Source: Lates calcarifer (taxonomy: Eukaryota > Chordata > Actinopteri > Centropomidae). From it: a DNA stretch of 64,000 nt. The notes beneath the pieces are model-generated. The model ran no database searches. It saw nothing but the letters and a program-made list of their open reading frames with translations, and had not been told where the DNA came from. The stretch is taken from the NCBI RefSeq assembly GCF_001640805.2, contig NC_066843.1, positions 22,568,242 to 22,632,241 of the forward strand, in the 5' to 3' direction. Positions 28,801 through 43,029 of this stretch are shown here, piece after piece; position 1 is the first letter of the stretch, and each line of letters starts with the position of its first letter. A program made the position numbers and the translations under genes.

Positions 28801-28981
28801 CACATACCTGATCCTTCTCTTTGGCGCTACCAACTTCAACATCTCCTCCTCCTCCTCCTCCTCCTCCTCCTTCGTCCCTCTCTTTATCCATCTGCCTCAT
28901 CCTGCGGTCCGTCCACACACTGAGAGCGGAGAGCAGCAGAGCGGCGGAGCGTCCTGCTGCTCCACCCACAGCTGCACCCAC
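5751..28981 (-). CDS. trpm4: TRPM4-type Ca2+-activated cation channel, complete, 27 exons
   Basis: TRPM4 is a plasma-membrane tetrameric channel opened by intracellular Ca2+ that passes Na+ and K+ but little Ca2+. Exons in transcript order: 28808-28981, 24329-24390, 22365-22542, 21410-21590, 20594-20763, 20038-20215, 19740-19804, 19281-19520, 18884-18986, 18197-18315, 17029-17331, 16364-16465, 15557-15685, 15334-15463, 15006-15151, 14133-14245, 13558-13665, 13421-13467, 11138-11370, 9601-9716, 9293-9425, 8375-8549, 7465-7630, 7164-7345, 6867-6999, 6249-6321, 5751-5924. All introns are GT-AG, phases agree, and the total is 1310 codons plus TGA (human TRPM4 has about 1214 residues). Seen: the early SWIPKI motif, NLVVSVVGG and GSFPARY in the N-terminal homology region, FGQ pore filter, and TRP helix. 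TRPM5 is the alternative: some stretches ([15 protein letters not shown]) look like it. GSFPARY, the N-terminus and linkage to prmt1/ap2a1 favour TRPM4. The start is the first ATG of the open stretch, and later in-frame ATGs are possible. Confidence 0.93.
8215..8312. repeat. Short interspersed repeat fragment (first copy)
   Basis: This stretch and 31785-31860 share a near-identical core: ATCACAACAAAAGT, AAGGCACTTTTCATATAGAG and CAGGTC-AGAC, preceded by an ATTTAT-rich segment. Two copies 23.5 kb apart in non-coding DNA show it is dispersed. This copy is in trpm4 intron 22. Confidence 0.7.
9717..11137 (-). other. trpm4: trpm4 intron 19
   Basis: Between the S2 and S3 exons. Only the GT microsatellite at its transcript-proximal end (11079-11110) stands out. 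The donor is a weaker CAG/GTTGGT, but it keeps the frame and gives the conserved EEIRQ end. Confidence 0.7.
11079..11110. repeat. (GT)n microsatellite downstream of trpm4 exon 19 donor
   Basis: Sixteen GT units. In the transcript this is a CA tract starting 28 nt after the exon 19 donor (11138). Confidence 0.95.
11734..12994 (-). mobile_element. Tc1/mariner element, complete ends, internally deleted, in trpm4 intron 18
   Basis: The element starts CAGGTGCATCTCAAAA and ends with its inverted repeat (TTTTTTGAGATGCACCTG). A TA dinucleotide flanks both ends (11732-11733 and 12995-12996), the target duplication expected of Tc1/mariner. The inverted similarity extends imperfectly for several tens of bases. 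The 1261-bp copy carries a broken transposase on the minus strand, so it is in the same orientation as trpm4. It lies deep in the intron and does not touch splice sites. Confidence 0.93.
11961..12704 (-). pseudogene. Tc1-family transposase pseudogene
   Basis: The ATG at 12704 opens [11 protein letters not shown], the usual start of this Tc1 subfamily. The sequence then jumps directly to the RRLTHRR / EMGYKCRIP region in another frame, so the helix-turn-helix DNA-binding part is deleted. The catalytic core persists in two frames: FSDESKF (first Asp) at about 12500, the HSAN and [14 protein letters not shown] blocks (second Asp and Glu) at about 12100-12250, and PQQCHRL near 12010. At least one further frameshift joins the two halves near 12380, and another removes the C-terminus near 11995. 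It cannot encode active transposase. Confidence 0.88.
13421..16465 (-). other. trpm4: trpm4 exons 12-18: MHR4 helices and pre-S1 linker
   Basis: Residues 592-849. Exon 13 has [20 protein letters not shown], which closely follows the TRPM4/5 family. Exon 15 has [13 protein letters not shown] and FFSHDGVQ. Exon 16 has WWGDM and [13 protein letters not shown], the conserved approach to the membrane. Exons 17 and 18 are short, highly charged and Glu-rich ([24 protein letters not shown]) and correspond to the variable acidic linker of human TRPM4. The exon 17 donor (13558) was chosen because it alone gives the phase needed to read exon 18 in frame. That makes this junction the least certain in the gene. 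Confidence 0.82.
14262..14790 (+). repeat. Minisatellite, about 12 units of 50 or 32 bp, in trpm4 intron 15
   Basis: The long unit is CACTGTCAGCACCACACCTC followed by CAACCAACATTACACTCACT and CATTCATTCA (50 bp). Shorter ~32-bp units lacking the CATT-rich part are interspersed. The array starts 17 bases from the exon 16 acceptor (14245). Open reading frames predicted here are artefacts of the repeat. Confidence 0.92.
16683..16738 (-). repeat. LINE 3' tail remnant
   Basis: Read on the minus strand this gives TTGGATTAATAAAGGATCCTGATTCTGA, the type of AATAAAG-plus-GATTCTGA tail that ends several fish LINEs. Only the tail is recognisable. It lies in trpm4 intron 11. Confidence 0.45.
18319..18352. 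repeat. (CA)n microsatellite abutting trpm4 exon 10 acceptor
   Basis: Seventeen CA units. In the transcript this is (TG)17 followed directly by AAG and exon 10 (18315), so it takes the place of a polypyrimidine tract. Confidence 0.95.
18520..18790 (+). mobile_element. Possible LINE ORF2 fragment, heavily decayed
   Basis: A reading of FIQSPLDYC followed by stops resembles the (S)RLDYCNSL motif of non-LTR reverse transcriptases. The following ACAAACTCAGATCTCAACT and TTTTTGTGATCACCTACAGAGCT fit the next conserved block (K-LL-TYK-L). A poly-T run (18479-18502) precedes it. Several stops and shifts are present. It lies in trpm4 intron 9, and the call is tentative. Confidence 0.35.
20886..20942. 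repeat. (TC)n(TG)n compound microsatellite
   Basis: (TC)7 then about 21 TG units, in trpm4 intron 4. Confidence 0.95.
22311..22349. repeat. (TG)n microsatellite downstream of trpm4 exon 3 donor
   Basis: About 19 TG units with one GG. In the transcript a CA tract begins 15 nt after the exon 3 donor (22365). Confidence 0.95.
23560..24110. repeat. Decayed interspersed repeat in trpm4 intron 2
   Basis: Phrases such as GTTACAATAATCAATTCTGGAG, AAGATGAAGGCATGAGC and TGTGTGTCATCAGCATGA, followed by GGGACAGAGCTTTGAGG, are familiar parts of a very common fish interspersed repeat. Its other ends also appear at about 8215-8310 and 31780-31870. No coding capacity. Classification not attempted. Confidence 0.5.
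25791..25835. repeat. (TG)n microsatellite
   Basis: About 22 units with a TTTG interruption, in trpm4 intron 1. Confidence 0.95.
26730..27065 (+). repeat. Teleost interspersed repeat with TGACCTTTGACCTT units
   Basis: Two diverged units begin with GAGGATGACCTTTGACC (26741) and GTTACAATGACCTTTGACC (26863). The second continues through TTTGTGTCAAATGTGAAGAAA, CCCTCAAAG, GAGAATTGGACGGAC and ACAACCTGAAGACAT. This succession is a familiar fish repeat, often tandem. It lies in trpm4 intron 1 and is non-coding. Confidence 0.6.
28845..28871. repeat. Coding (CCT)n tract in trpm4 exon 1
   Basis: Nine CCT triplets, read on the minus strand as GGA codons for nine consecutive glycines (between DE and DVEV). 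Confidence 0.9.
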
Positions 28982-29196
28982 AGGACGGAGTAAAACCGCT
29001 CATACGCTCACTGGTGTCACATCTGCTTCTCTGGGCGGAAAAGGATTCACATTTAAGTTAAATCTGAATGTGGAGCTGAGGGAAACTAAATACTTAGCTG
29101 ATAAGCTGATTCATGTCGGTGGCCGCAGAGGTAACGAAATAAAAGCACCTGCCAGTGTTAACCTGCAGGAACTGTGTAATACTCTGAGATGATCAG

Positions 29197-29335
29197 GGGT
29201 GGGTAAACCAAAACAGTGCTCAAGTAAAAGTACTGTTACTTTATAATATAATTACTCAAGTAGAAATAAAATACTCATAACTAACTGAATAAGAGTAAAA
29301 AAGTAATTAGTGAGTAACTTAGCAACAGATTCTCA
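29197..29335. repeat. Interspersed repeat rich in AAGTAAAAGTACT motifs
   Basis: CTCAAGTAAAAGTACTGTTAC, TACTCAAGTAGAAATAAAA and further AGTAA motifs recur within 140 bp, just upstream of trpm4 exon 1. A related short piece is at 50710-50745. The motif is frequent in fish genomes. The parent element is not identified. Confidence 0.5.
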
Positions 29336-31784
29336 GCTTCAGAGGCAGATATCCCACTCTGGACTGTTTTATTTCAGGGAACCCGGGAGCCCATTCATTC
29401 AAATGACTTTTTTCCTCGGTAAAAATTTTGCTCAACTTTGGAGCGTTATATCATCCGTTGGTCGATAACCTAGCATGACATGCTTGGTATGTATGGATTC
29501 CTTATGTTGATATCTGTAACCTTGACAATGAGCCCGCTACACCCGCTGAAAGACAGTATCTGATCTGTTGGAGACTCTCGGACTTACAGATGACTCGAAA
29601 CACTCTTAGAAGTATCTACTACCCACAGCTGGAGCTGTTGTTAACAGACGTAGGCTGGATATATACATATGTATGTTGTATGATATTTATATATTTATGT
29701 TCATCTTTATTTCTTTTTGCGTTTTTCTTGCTGCTGATGTTTTGTGTCATTTCGTCAGATCTCGATGATTTACATAGATATGTCTAATGTCAGTGAGTGG
29801 CTGTAATCCTCATGGGACTGTGTCCTGGAGAGCGTTCCTTCCTGAACCTGTCAGCACTGCACCTGTCAGCACACCTGGACCAGTACCAGGAACACAGGTC
29901 GACTGACACACCTGTCCTCCCAGCCCTGACTCATTGTACCATTATTCATACATTTGTGTGTGAGCATCATTTTACTGCTGTAGCTGCATGAGGTGGAGCT
30001 AGTTTTAACTACTGTATACAATGAGCAGGTTTAGTCCAGTGGTTCCCAGTGTAGGGCTCAGGTCCCTCCAAAGAGTCAGCAGATAAATCTGAAGGGTCTG
30101 GAAAGGGTTCATGACAGAGGAAAGAGGTAAAAACAAAGTCCTGTTTCAGTTTTTGGGACTTTTCTTTGTTTCGGGTTTTTGAAATAGCTGTGGTTCTTGA
30201 CGTGGTTCCTCTCAGGATTCTTTGAACCATGGTTCTGTGTAGTGAACAAGCCTTCCCAGTTTTCAGTGGAAGGGTGTGTCATCAGCAGGGAGTGGTAGAC
30301 AACACATTGTGTTATTGCAGATGTTTGCTTTAATGATAAGAGGACTTCGGACATTTCAGATGGAGATTTTATTTTTCATTTATTTTTGGTTGAAATACTC
30401 CAAACATTTGTGTAACAGGAGAAGGTTTCAAGAAAACAAACAATAAAGAAAAAGGCTGATAACAAAGTGAAGGCAACAAGCACTTCCCACTTTGACAGTG
30501 TCCAGCAGTGACCAGAAAGACACACTACTGTTAAGTCCTTACATACTGTTATTATTCACCTATAGGAAACAGAGGGTTCTGTATGACTGCACTGACATGC
30601 AGGTAGATTTGTTTATGGAGCCCTAACTCATAAAGCTGGGTCAGTTAACCAGATCATCTAAGCCTGGGTCACACTGTTCACCTGTCCAAGCAGCTGTGAG
30701 GAAAATATCCCATCACTATTCCACAGCATTCTAGTGTGGCTTCTAAACCCAATCTGGGCGGGGAGCAGAGTAGTCCTCCCCTGGGAACGCTGCAGTCATT
30801 TCCTTAAGAGAAGGAAGTCACACGTAAAACACATTCTTCCCCCTGCACAGCTCAGGATCTCACAGGTTTACACTAGTAGATACCTAATCAAGGAAACACA
30901 CACACACAGGGAGCTGCAGACCTGTTTTGGACTGACCTGACTGCACAAAGTTCCTGTCATTGAACCCTCAGAACAAAATGGCCTTCCTCTGCCCCAAAAG
31001 TCGGTGTAGTGGAAAAAAACCACTGTGGTGTAGTTTACTATCAATCTGCTGAGGGCGGTAACTCTGGACAGAGCATAATGATGTTTACAACTGTGTGTGT
31101 ATGGTTGAGATATTCCTCATGTTGTGGGGACCTTACTCTGCTTCCTTATGGGGACAAAAAGACAGTACAGGAAACAGTAGCTGGATAACTCAGGAAACCT
31201 GCTTCCTGCTGTTTCTGCTTGCAGTAACCATGAATACTGCCACAGGTCATGTGAGTGGCTTGGGGGTGGGGCCACAATACCAGTTCCAGCTTGTATGGGT
31301 ATATGAGTATACAGCATCTGACTGAACATGAAAACTCTGAGGGGTGCAAAGGACAAATGTGGCAGATTTCCACAGAGCTGTGAAGACACTGACACCTCCC
31401 TCAGTGTTATGAGGGATGACTGCATCTTGGATGCCTGGAGTCAAACTGTGTTAAAGCCTCCTTCTGCTGCCATCTACTGGTCCAAGTGTCTCAAGTGTCT
31501 CAACAATCCCAATGTGACCAGGTGATTGTGGTCAGGCAGCGCTGACGTTGCATAATGCATTATTTCCTGTAAAAAGACTGAGCAGCCATGGAGGCTGACC
31601 TGTGTTTCTCCAGGGAACCACCTCACTTTTAGTGTTCACAAACATCTTTGTGTCTTCACTGTCTTCACCAGCAGATTGTACAGTTAATGCTGATCAAAAT
31701 CCAGCTTTAAACCATTCTTATTTCACCTCATTCAGTTTTCATATTCATATTCCTACATAAATGTTCAATGAAATAATGACAAAA

Positions 31785-31862
31785 CTATTTTATTTATATA
31801 GCACCAAATCACAACAAAAGTCATCTTAAGGCACTTTTCATATAGAGCAGGTCCAGACCATA
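31785..31862. repeat. Short interspersed repeat fragment (second copy)
   Basis: Second copy of the element at 8215-8312, in the same orientation. It has the same AAGGCACTTTTCATATAGAG core and lies in the trpm4-prmt1 intergenic region. Confidence 0.7.
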
Positions 31863-32699
31863 CTTGTTATATTATTGTAATTAGCAAGCACACGGCAAAC
31901 ACCGCATTCTTATTCTGCTGTTTTTTAGACTCAGTTTTAGGCCACACTGACAGACAAAGGGAAAGAGAGTCTCTCCATCCAGAATCATACTCCTGACACT
32001 GTGGAGAGAGAAAAAATGACAATGAAAACCTTGAAACCTTGAATTTGGTTTTAAGAGGGTTTACAAGAGAGTCATCCTCTTCAGACAGAGAGCGAGAAGC
32101 TCTTGTCTGCCTCCTAGAGATGACACAAATCAAAAAGTCTGCTACAGTCCACCCTGCAGACTCACAGTCGGTGCAGCTCACTTCATTCCAGCTAAGGGAC
32201 TGCCACAGTCTACAGAGATCAAGTTTTTCCTAAATCTGTCACATCACAGCTGTCAGACCTGAGCCGAGGAGGCTGTAGGTGTACAGATGTCCTCCACACA
32301 AAAACTGACTCTGACACAAACCTTTTATATGACACATGATTTACTTGTTCTGAACAAACACATTGGACTTCACAGCTGAAACTAAGATACGCACAGAGAA
32401 AAACGAGCTCACATCAGGCTCCAGGGAAACATGTTTCTGATTTACTCTTATTTTCTTCACTTTACTTTGAAATGTAAATATTCCATAAAACATAACAGGA
32501 CTATATCGACATGTAGAAGCCATCCACAATGTTAACCACTAACCTGACTCCGTACTTATTTATCATGAAGAGAAACCACTGCATCTGTGTCTATTACTAC
32601 TTGGATGAGAACATATATATATTCTAAAAAACAAACTGAAAAATATTTTTATCATCTAGTATCTTGTACTCAGAGAGTTGTTGTCTTACAAAACAATAT

Positions 32700-32972
32700 A
32701 GAAGGAGAGATTGAGCCCGGGGCTTTTCTGGAGTTTGCATGTTCTCTCTGTACCTGTGTGGGTTCTCTCTGGGTCCTTCCTCCCACAGTCCAAAGACATG
32801 CAGGTTAATTGGTGACTGCCCATAGGTGTGAATGGTTGTTTGACTATATGTGTTGACCCTGTGATGGACTGGTGATCTGTTCAGGTTGTACCCCGCCTCT
32901 TGCCCAATGTCGGCTGGGATTGGCTCAAGCCCCCCGCGACTCTTAATAGATAAGCACTATAGATAAAGAATG
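32700..32972 (+). mobile_element. LINE (L2/CR1-like, Maui-type) 3' end copy
   Basis: The stretch contains GGAGTTTGCATGTTCTC, CTCCCACAGTCCAAAGACATG, CAGGTTAATTGGTGAC, CCTGTGATGGACTGGTGA and GCTGGGATTGGCTC in that order. It ends in short GAATGA-type repeats. This string of motifs is the widespread 3' untranslated end of fish L2-group LINEs and of SINEs that share the tail. The recognition is from memory of the family, and the exact clade label is less sure than the repeat itself. Confidence 0.75.
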
Positions 32973-35860
32973 AATGATCTAGATTGAGTTTTTTAAGGTG
33001 ACAGGACAACTACATGTTTGAATGAAGGGGAAACAAACACATGACAGCTACTGATGACTGACAGAACCCTGGGCCTGATGCTGCCAGGTGGAGGCCTTCA
33101 TAGAGGAGATAATATGACACCTTGCAGTCAGAGGGATGGGGTGATGACTGAGAAACTGGCTGTAGGTTTTGAGGTTTTAGAGATCCTTACCTTCATTATC
33201 AGTGATAAAGGTGAAACTTTTGTTAGTTCTTATCAATGTGGGAGTTGAGACAGTTCTCCTGTTTACTTTTAGGAATAAGAGATGATAACACTCTTAATAA
33301 CTCTTTGATTTGACATGCTGATGTTGTACAATGGATAGTAAAGGTTAGTATCTGTCATTAACGCTCTGTCTTCTCAGAGAACACTGAAATGTGGGAGTTT
33401 CTCACCTCCTGAGGCTCATGCTACAGTCACTTTATTCACTTTGACATAGTGAAGAAATGTCAGAAATCCACACACAGACAAAGACCCTTTTTTATTTTAT
33501 TTTTTTGTTTGTAAGATTTTCCACTTAGAGATAAAAACACACACAGACACCCACAAAACAGGAACTTCTGAACCAGCTTTAATTTTTCAGATTTAATGAA
33601 TTTCTAGAATGAACAGATGATACATGGGCCATGTTAATATGCTGACCACGTTTCTTTAGAAACTAAATGTAATGAATTCAACTCACCATTTTAAGGCAAA
33701 AGACTGAAGAACTCTTAAGTTGAATTAAATGAAACTGAACAAAACTGATGCAGTTACATTAAGTTGAAGGGGAAAGATGGGTTGATTCCACTTAATTCCT
33801 GTATGAGGTTTTACAGCGTAATGAAAACCTGTGTGCCCAGCACTGACACAGGTTTATCTACCACAACTCAAAGACTGAAAGCAGGGAAAAGGTACCAACC
33901 AGTAAGCAGTACACAGAGACAAGCACATATCAAATGTGGGTGATAAACCTGCTCCTAAGTGACTGCTCTTTAACCGTCGACTGACTGACTCCACATCAGA
34001 CACAGGTAGGAATCCACCAACCTTTACTGTTGTCTTTGAATGAGCTGCTTCCAGTCCAGACTCACCTTTGTACTTGACAGATACTGATCTCAGCAAGACA
34101 GAAAAAATATTCTCCTTTACCTCTGACTTTCCATCTCTTCCTGGACAGTGAGAAAGGTGGGATACGTTCAAGAACTCACTGGTCACAGTCAGGTCCCGCC
34201 CAAATACCGACATAAAGAGTAGAACTCACTATAGTCAGTTTATTAAGTATTCATGTGTTCACATCGGTGTCACAGACCCACTGTGGAACTTTTGAGGGGA
34301 AGGGTAGTGTGCCAGCTCCAGCTCACATGTGTGACTGTGAAAAGTTTATTGGTGTTGAATGTAGTGTGTATCAGGCTGGGTTTAGCACTCAGTGAGGCAG
34401 TAAAAATAATGAACCCGTACAGGCAGGGAGCCTCTAGACAGATGTTGCTGAAGAACACCACACTACTCACAACACTTTGTATCAGATCCAAGAAAAGTTA
34501 CATTTACAGTTTATTAGTTTTATTTTTAAAAAAAACAAAAACAAAAAACAAACAAACAAAAAAAAGCAGCAGACAACAAAAACAAAATACAAAAGAGAAA
34601 AATCTAAGTGTGATGAGTCAGAGCTATCTCTGCTGAGGGTCAGCATGGTTACCACTGTTCACACTGACTCACAGTATCAGGACAATCACATGGGCTCCAG
34701 GACACCTGACAGAGCTGTGGAGCCCACTGGAACCAGGCACCAGGATCTGGTCCCAACAGGCCACCTCTCTCCAGGCGCAGCAACAAGTTACACCTCAAGA
34801 TGCCTCAGTGTGGCTTTTTCAAAAGGGTGTGGCCTGATGACGGCTAAATAAGGAAGGACAGCTGTTGCATTACCCAGCTGTCAAACATGATGTAGGCCCA
34901 ACAAGAAAGAGCTGCAGGTCTGCAGCAGCCCACTTCTGTTCACTGTTCACGTCAGCTAAAGAAGATCTGTCGTGCCCCAAATGCACACTACATGCTGAGA
35001 GTAGACACACTGTTAGTATGTTGTGTGTTCACACTGTGAAAGTTAAACCAAACACTATACATACTCAGTTCAGCCATTCCAAGTGTGTTAACACACACAC
35101 ACTATTCTCCCAACATGCAATGTACACAGGAGACGGAGTACCTGCTCACAGCTGATATATGAACAGAGGTGGTGCTGATATAGATTTCCTGCTTTCTCTT
35201 CATCTGAAGTTTAACAGGCAGTAACTTTAACTCTTCCTGTCTTCTTAACGGAACCTGGAGCACTGCATTCACACCAACACAGACCCTGTGCGTTATACTG
35301 TAGTTTTTTAATACATGGCTATTTTTGGTCTGAACAGGGCCTCATGTGTGGTGGACAGCTCTCTTGTCAGTTACATATGGTTTCTATGAACTAGTACACA
35401 GGCGGAGGCAGAATTCAGTATACATACATACATCCGAAGAGCCACACACCCACAGCTGCATCAGGATCAAACTAAGGGCAGACCAGTGGCTGGGTCATGT
35501 AATAACCACACAGAGGGCCAAAGTGAATCAATAGTAACACTATGCACACATGTAGACATGTAAGCAGGGCCGCTGAGTTTGTGTCTATATGGATCTCACA
35601 CATGCAAAAGACAAGAACCCCAAAATAAAACCCAAGCAGATGTTGGACACAAACACCAGGTACATGTCTAACACGCTTTGTTGAGTGACTACTGCACAAT
35701 GAATCACCACCTCAATGCACTTTGACCCCATTAATGTGAAAACCTTTAAATACTACATCTCAATGAGAAAATGAAAAGAAACAAAAAAAAGACAGTCTTT
35801 AAAATGTTGCTGCAGGGGAGCGTCAAACTATGGTACAAACTAACACAGGGAGAGGCCCTT

Positions 35861-40492
<4,632 letters not shown>

Positions 40493-40700
40493 TTCGATCT
40501 TCTGCCTGGCTGCGTGAGCTTCCAGTAGTCTTCCCTGGCCCCGCCCACGACAGACAACTTTTATTTCTGATTGGCCATGATGTAGACACGCCCATATTGT
40601 GACGACACCTTCCTTAGTTTTCAGAGAGTCGGAATTTTCGGCTTCAAACTACGAAAAGAGACGGGTGGTGACCCGGGGTATTACGGCCACCGCACATCCA
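40493..40700 (-). promoter_or_regulatory. prmt1: Probable prmt1 promoter with GC box and CCAAT box
   Basis: Upstream of the prmt1 ATG, the plus strand shows CCCCGCCC (40539-40546), a GC box on the prmt1 strand. It also shows ATTGG (40570-40574), read as GGCCAATCAG on the prmt1 strand, a good NF-Y site. No TATA box is seen at a sensible distance. CpG dinucleotides are more frequent here than in the surroundings. Their placement about 50 and 80 bp upstream of the ATG suggests a very short 5' UTR. This is inferred from motifs only. Confidence 0.6.
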
Positions 40701-43029
40701 AAGAGAGCGACTGTGTGAGGACGGCTGCTGCTGCATTCAGGTGGCCACGGAATATCTATCACTCTCTGCTCTGCAGATGTGTCACACATACTAACTCTAT
40801 ATAGATTAAACTATAAACCAGCCATCATAGTGTAGTAGTAAGTGTACAAAAAATCAATATACTATGCACCATTTTCTACTAACAGGACATGATACAAGAC
40901 ATACTGAGTCAGACGTCCATCAAACTGTGACTTTGGACCATCACTGGCAATCAACAGCACACTGCTGTTGGTATGTATACTGTCTGGTTTAAGTTCACTT
41001 TATTTTGTCATTTTTCTATTGAGTGTCTACACTACATACTCAAACCTGCTTAGAATCAGTGTGTAGTCTGAGAGCTCTGTTGTCAAAGTTCAAATTCTCC
41101 TAAAAACTGTCTGTGACTGTTGCATGCATTAGTCATTCATAGTCATACATGTTGCTTTCTGCAGCCTATGGTCAACAATGGGTGCAGGTTCTGAAATGCT
41201 TTTATTTGTTTCTGTATATCTGTATATGTCTTTTATAGACTGTAGGCCTGTGTTCAAAATGTCAGTTAAGCATTCATGAACACATTATACAAGAGAGTCT
41301 GGGTGTTACAGTACAAAACAGCAAATATTCAACACCCTATAATACATCCATCCATTATACTTCCAGTTGTTCTCTTCATTCACATTCTAGATAAGCAGTT
41401 TCTGTAATGTTGTATTACATGTTACTTTGCTCACTGTAGGTAACTTTAGGATGAGAGCCATGTCATCTTTAACAAGGTCAAGGAGGTGTGACAGGGCTCT
41501 CTGTGGGATGGCTGTGCTGAGTCATTTCTTCCTGTCTGCAGGTAGACATGGTGACTGTTGTTAAACGTTTTACCTTATGTGGCAAAGCCTACATGATGCA
41601 GACGACTGAATGAATATGAGTGAATATAAGTTACATGACTTTTTTTTTACTCACAATTGTCAGCTTGTTTCAGGATTAGTTCTTCAACTACTGGAGCTTA
41701 ATGGTGTTTAGCTGTTAGCTGTTTAATACTAACATGATTCTAAGAGGTGATTGTTTACTTTAATCCTGCACTTCAGTTGTTGAACACATTAAAGTTTTAC
41801 TGTTAGAAATTTTCTGTATTGTTAAATGTCAGGTTGAGGGAGTAACACAAAACAGGAGCAAGGAGCAACCAAGGATTTATTGTTTGAGAAACTCCACTGG
41901 GGCTGTGGCAACATATTTCATCTGCTCCATGATTCCTCACATTCAGCAGGTGTGACTGAATCAACTTGATGTCTAGGTTATACTTCATAAGAGTGGTACT
42001 GAGGACCACTGGCTTACAGTTATCATTGAACATAATGACTGTAACTAGACTGTGGTGAATATACACAGCTTTAATAACTGTGCCAAGAATTGTCCAGATC
42101 ATTTGATCTGGTTGATAAAATTAATGCAAGGGAAAATGAACACACATGGATTAAAAACACAGAAGAGACTCAATGATCAAGATAAAACGTTTCTGTAATA
42201 ACAAACAATTTAGTCAAAAATTCAATAGTAATCCTTTGAAAAGCAGTTCATTTTGTTACAGGGTCTTAGCCTTGATCAGTGAGGTCAAGCCACAAGGTGA
42301 CTTATCCCCTAAGAATAAATGGGAGAGGCTCAAATATGCTGTTAGAACAAATGGCATTAAAGCAGGTAAGAGAGTGGTGACAGTCTGATGCTCCTGAAGT
42401 CATAGAAACCCATTTCAAAATAACATCAGCTCTATGTGCTGTTAACAGATTGAAGTCAGTTTGAAGTCCATCTGTGCATCTTTTGTTCTTCAGAGGCCAT
42501 CTGTTTTGTTATGTTCTTACTCCAGTTTGTTTTGGTCTAAGAATCATTATTGGTTGTCATTAGGAATGGACTCCCTTCATTTTTCACAAATACATAATTT
42601 ATTTTATTGACATCTTGATGCAAACATTGTCAATCTCTGGCTAAATATCATACTTGTGGAAAGGCAGTACTCCCCCTTTCACTGTATTCATATATAACTA
42701 TAGAAAAATGAACAAAGATGCTAAAATGGTCCTTGCTTTATTAATGTCTCTTCCCTTGCTCCTGTGTGCTCTCTCTTTTCTTTGTTTTTCATTTATAAAT
42801 GTCTCTGTCCCCTGATTTTCAGTAATACCTCCACTTTCTGCTGTTTGTATCCGGCTGTGCTGCAGTCTAATTTCCACCTCTGTTGATGGTACTCTGTCCA
42901 TCGTGTATGCCCAGGCCCTCTCCCGCCCCCTTTATCTCTCTGTAGGTGTCCTCCCTCTTCTGGCGGCCTGTCTCCCCGCTGCTCGGCGGTCTGTCCTGAG
43001 GACATAGAGCCTCCTGAGTCAGGGCTGAA

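Larger units (their letters stand above)
24391..28807 (-). other. trpm4: trpm4 intron 1
   Basis: The longest intron of the gene. It contains a TG microsatellite (25791-25835), the TGACCTTTGACC repeat (26730-27065) and, near 25078-25150, a short CCTGGTTACTGA / TGTAACCTGG inverted pair resembling a MITE end. Nothing else recognised. Confidence 0.6.
17029..28981 (-). other. trpm4: trpm4 exons 1-11: cytosolic N-terminal TRPM homology regions
   Basis: These exons encode residues 1-591. Exon 1 (58 codons) is not conserved except for its last residues (KEKDQ) and contains nine glycines. Exon 2 gives SWIPKI. Exons 3-6 (residues about 79-314) carry the nucleotide-binding-like TRPM homology core, with [24 protein letters not shown], the DH after VR, FPARY and FLLVDDG. 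Exons 7-8 encode the SIEIPVLC and LVLAGSG strands. Exon 8 also has a poorly conserved Ser/Pro-rich loop (about residues 365-385) before a charged helix. Exons 9-11 encode DTVILKALV, the [11 protein letters not shown] helix and FVRLFCENG repeats typical of MHR3. In human TRPM4 this region contributes ATP and Ca2+ regulation, and that is inferred here from family membership. Confidence 0.9.
28982..35860. other. Intergenic region between trpm4 and prmt1
   Basis: Holds the AGTAAAAGTACT repeat (29197-29335), a short dispersed repeat (31785-31862) and the LINE 3' end (32700-32972). The longest reading frames (for example 33854-34213 minus, 119 codons) have no family features. An ATTAAA motif on the prmt1 strand near 35306 is a possible poly(A) signal. 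No human genes lying between TRPM4 and PRMT1 are detectable here. Confidence 0.65.

Noticed and set aside
28821..29192. 123-codon plus-strand ORF with poly-proline
   Set aside because: Antisense of trpm4 exon 1. The proline run is the reverse of the GGA repeat.
33854..34213. 119-codon minus-strand ORF in the trpm4-prmt1 gap
   Set aside because: No recognisable domain, no splice partners, and composition like the surrounding intergenic DNA.
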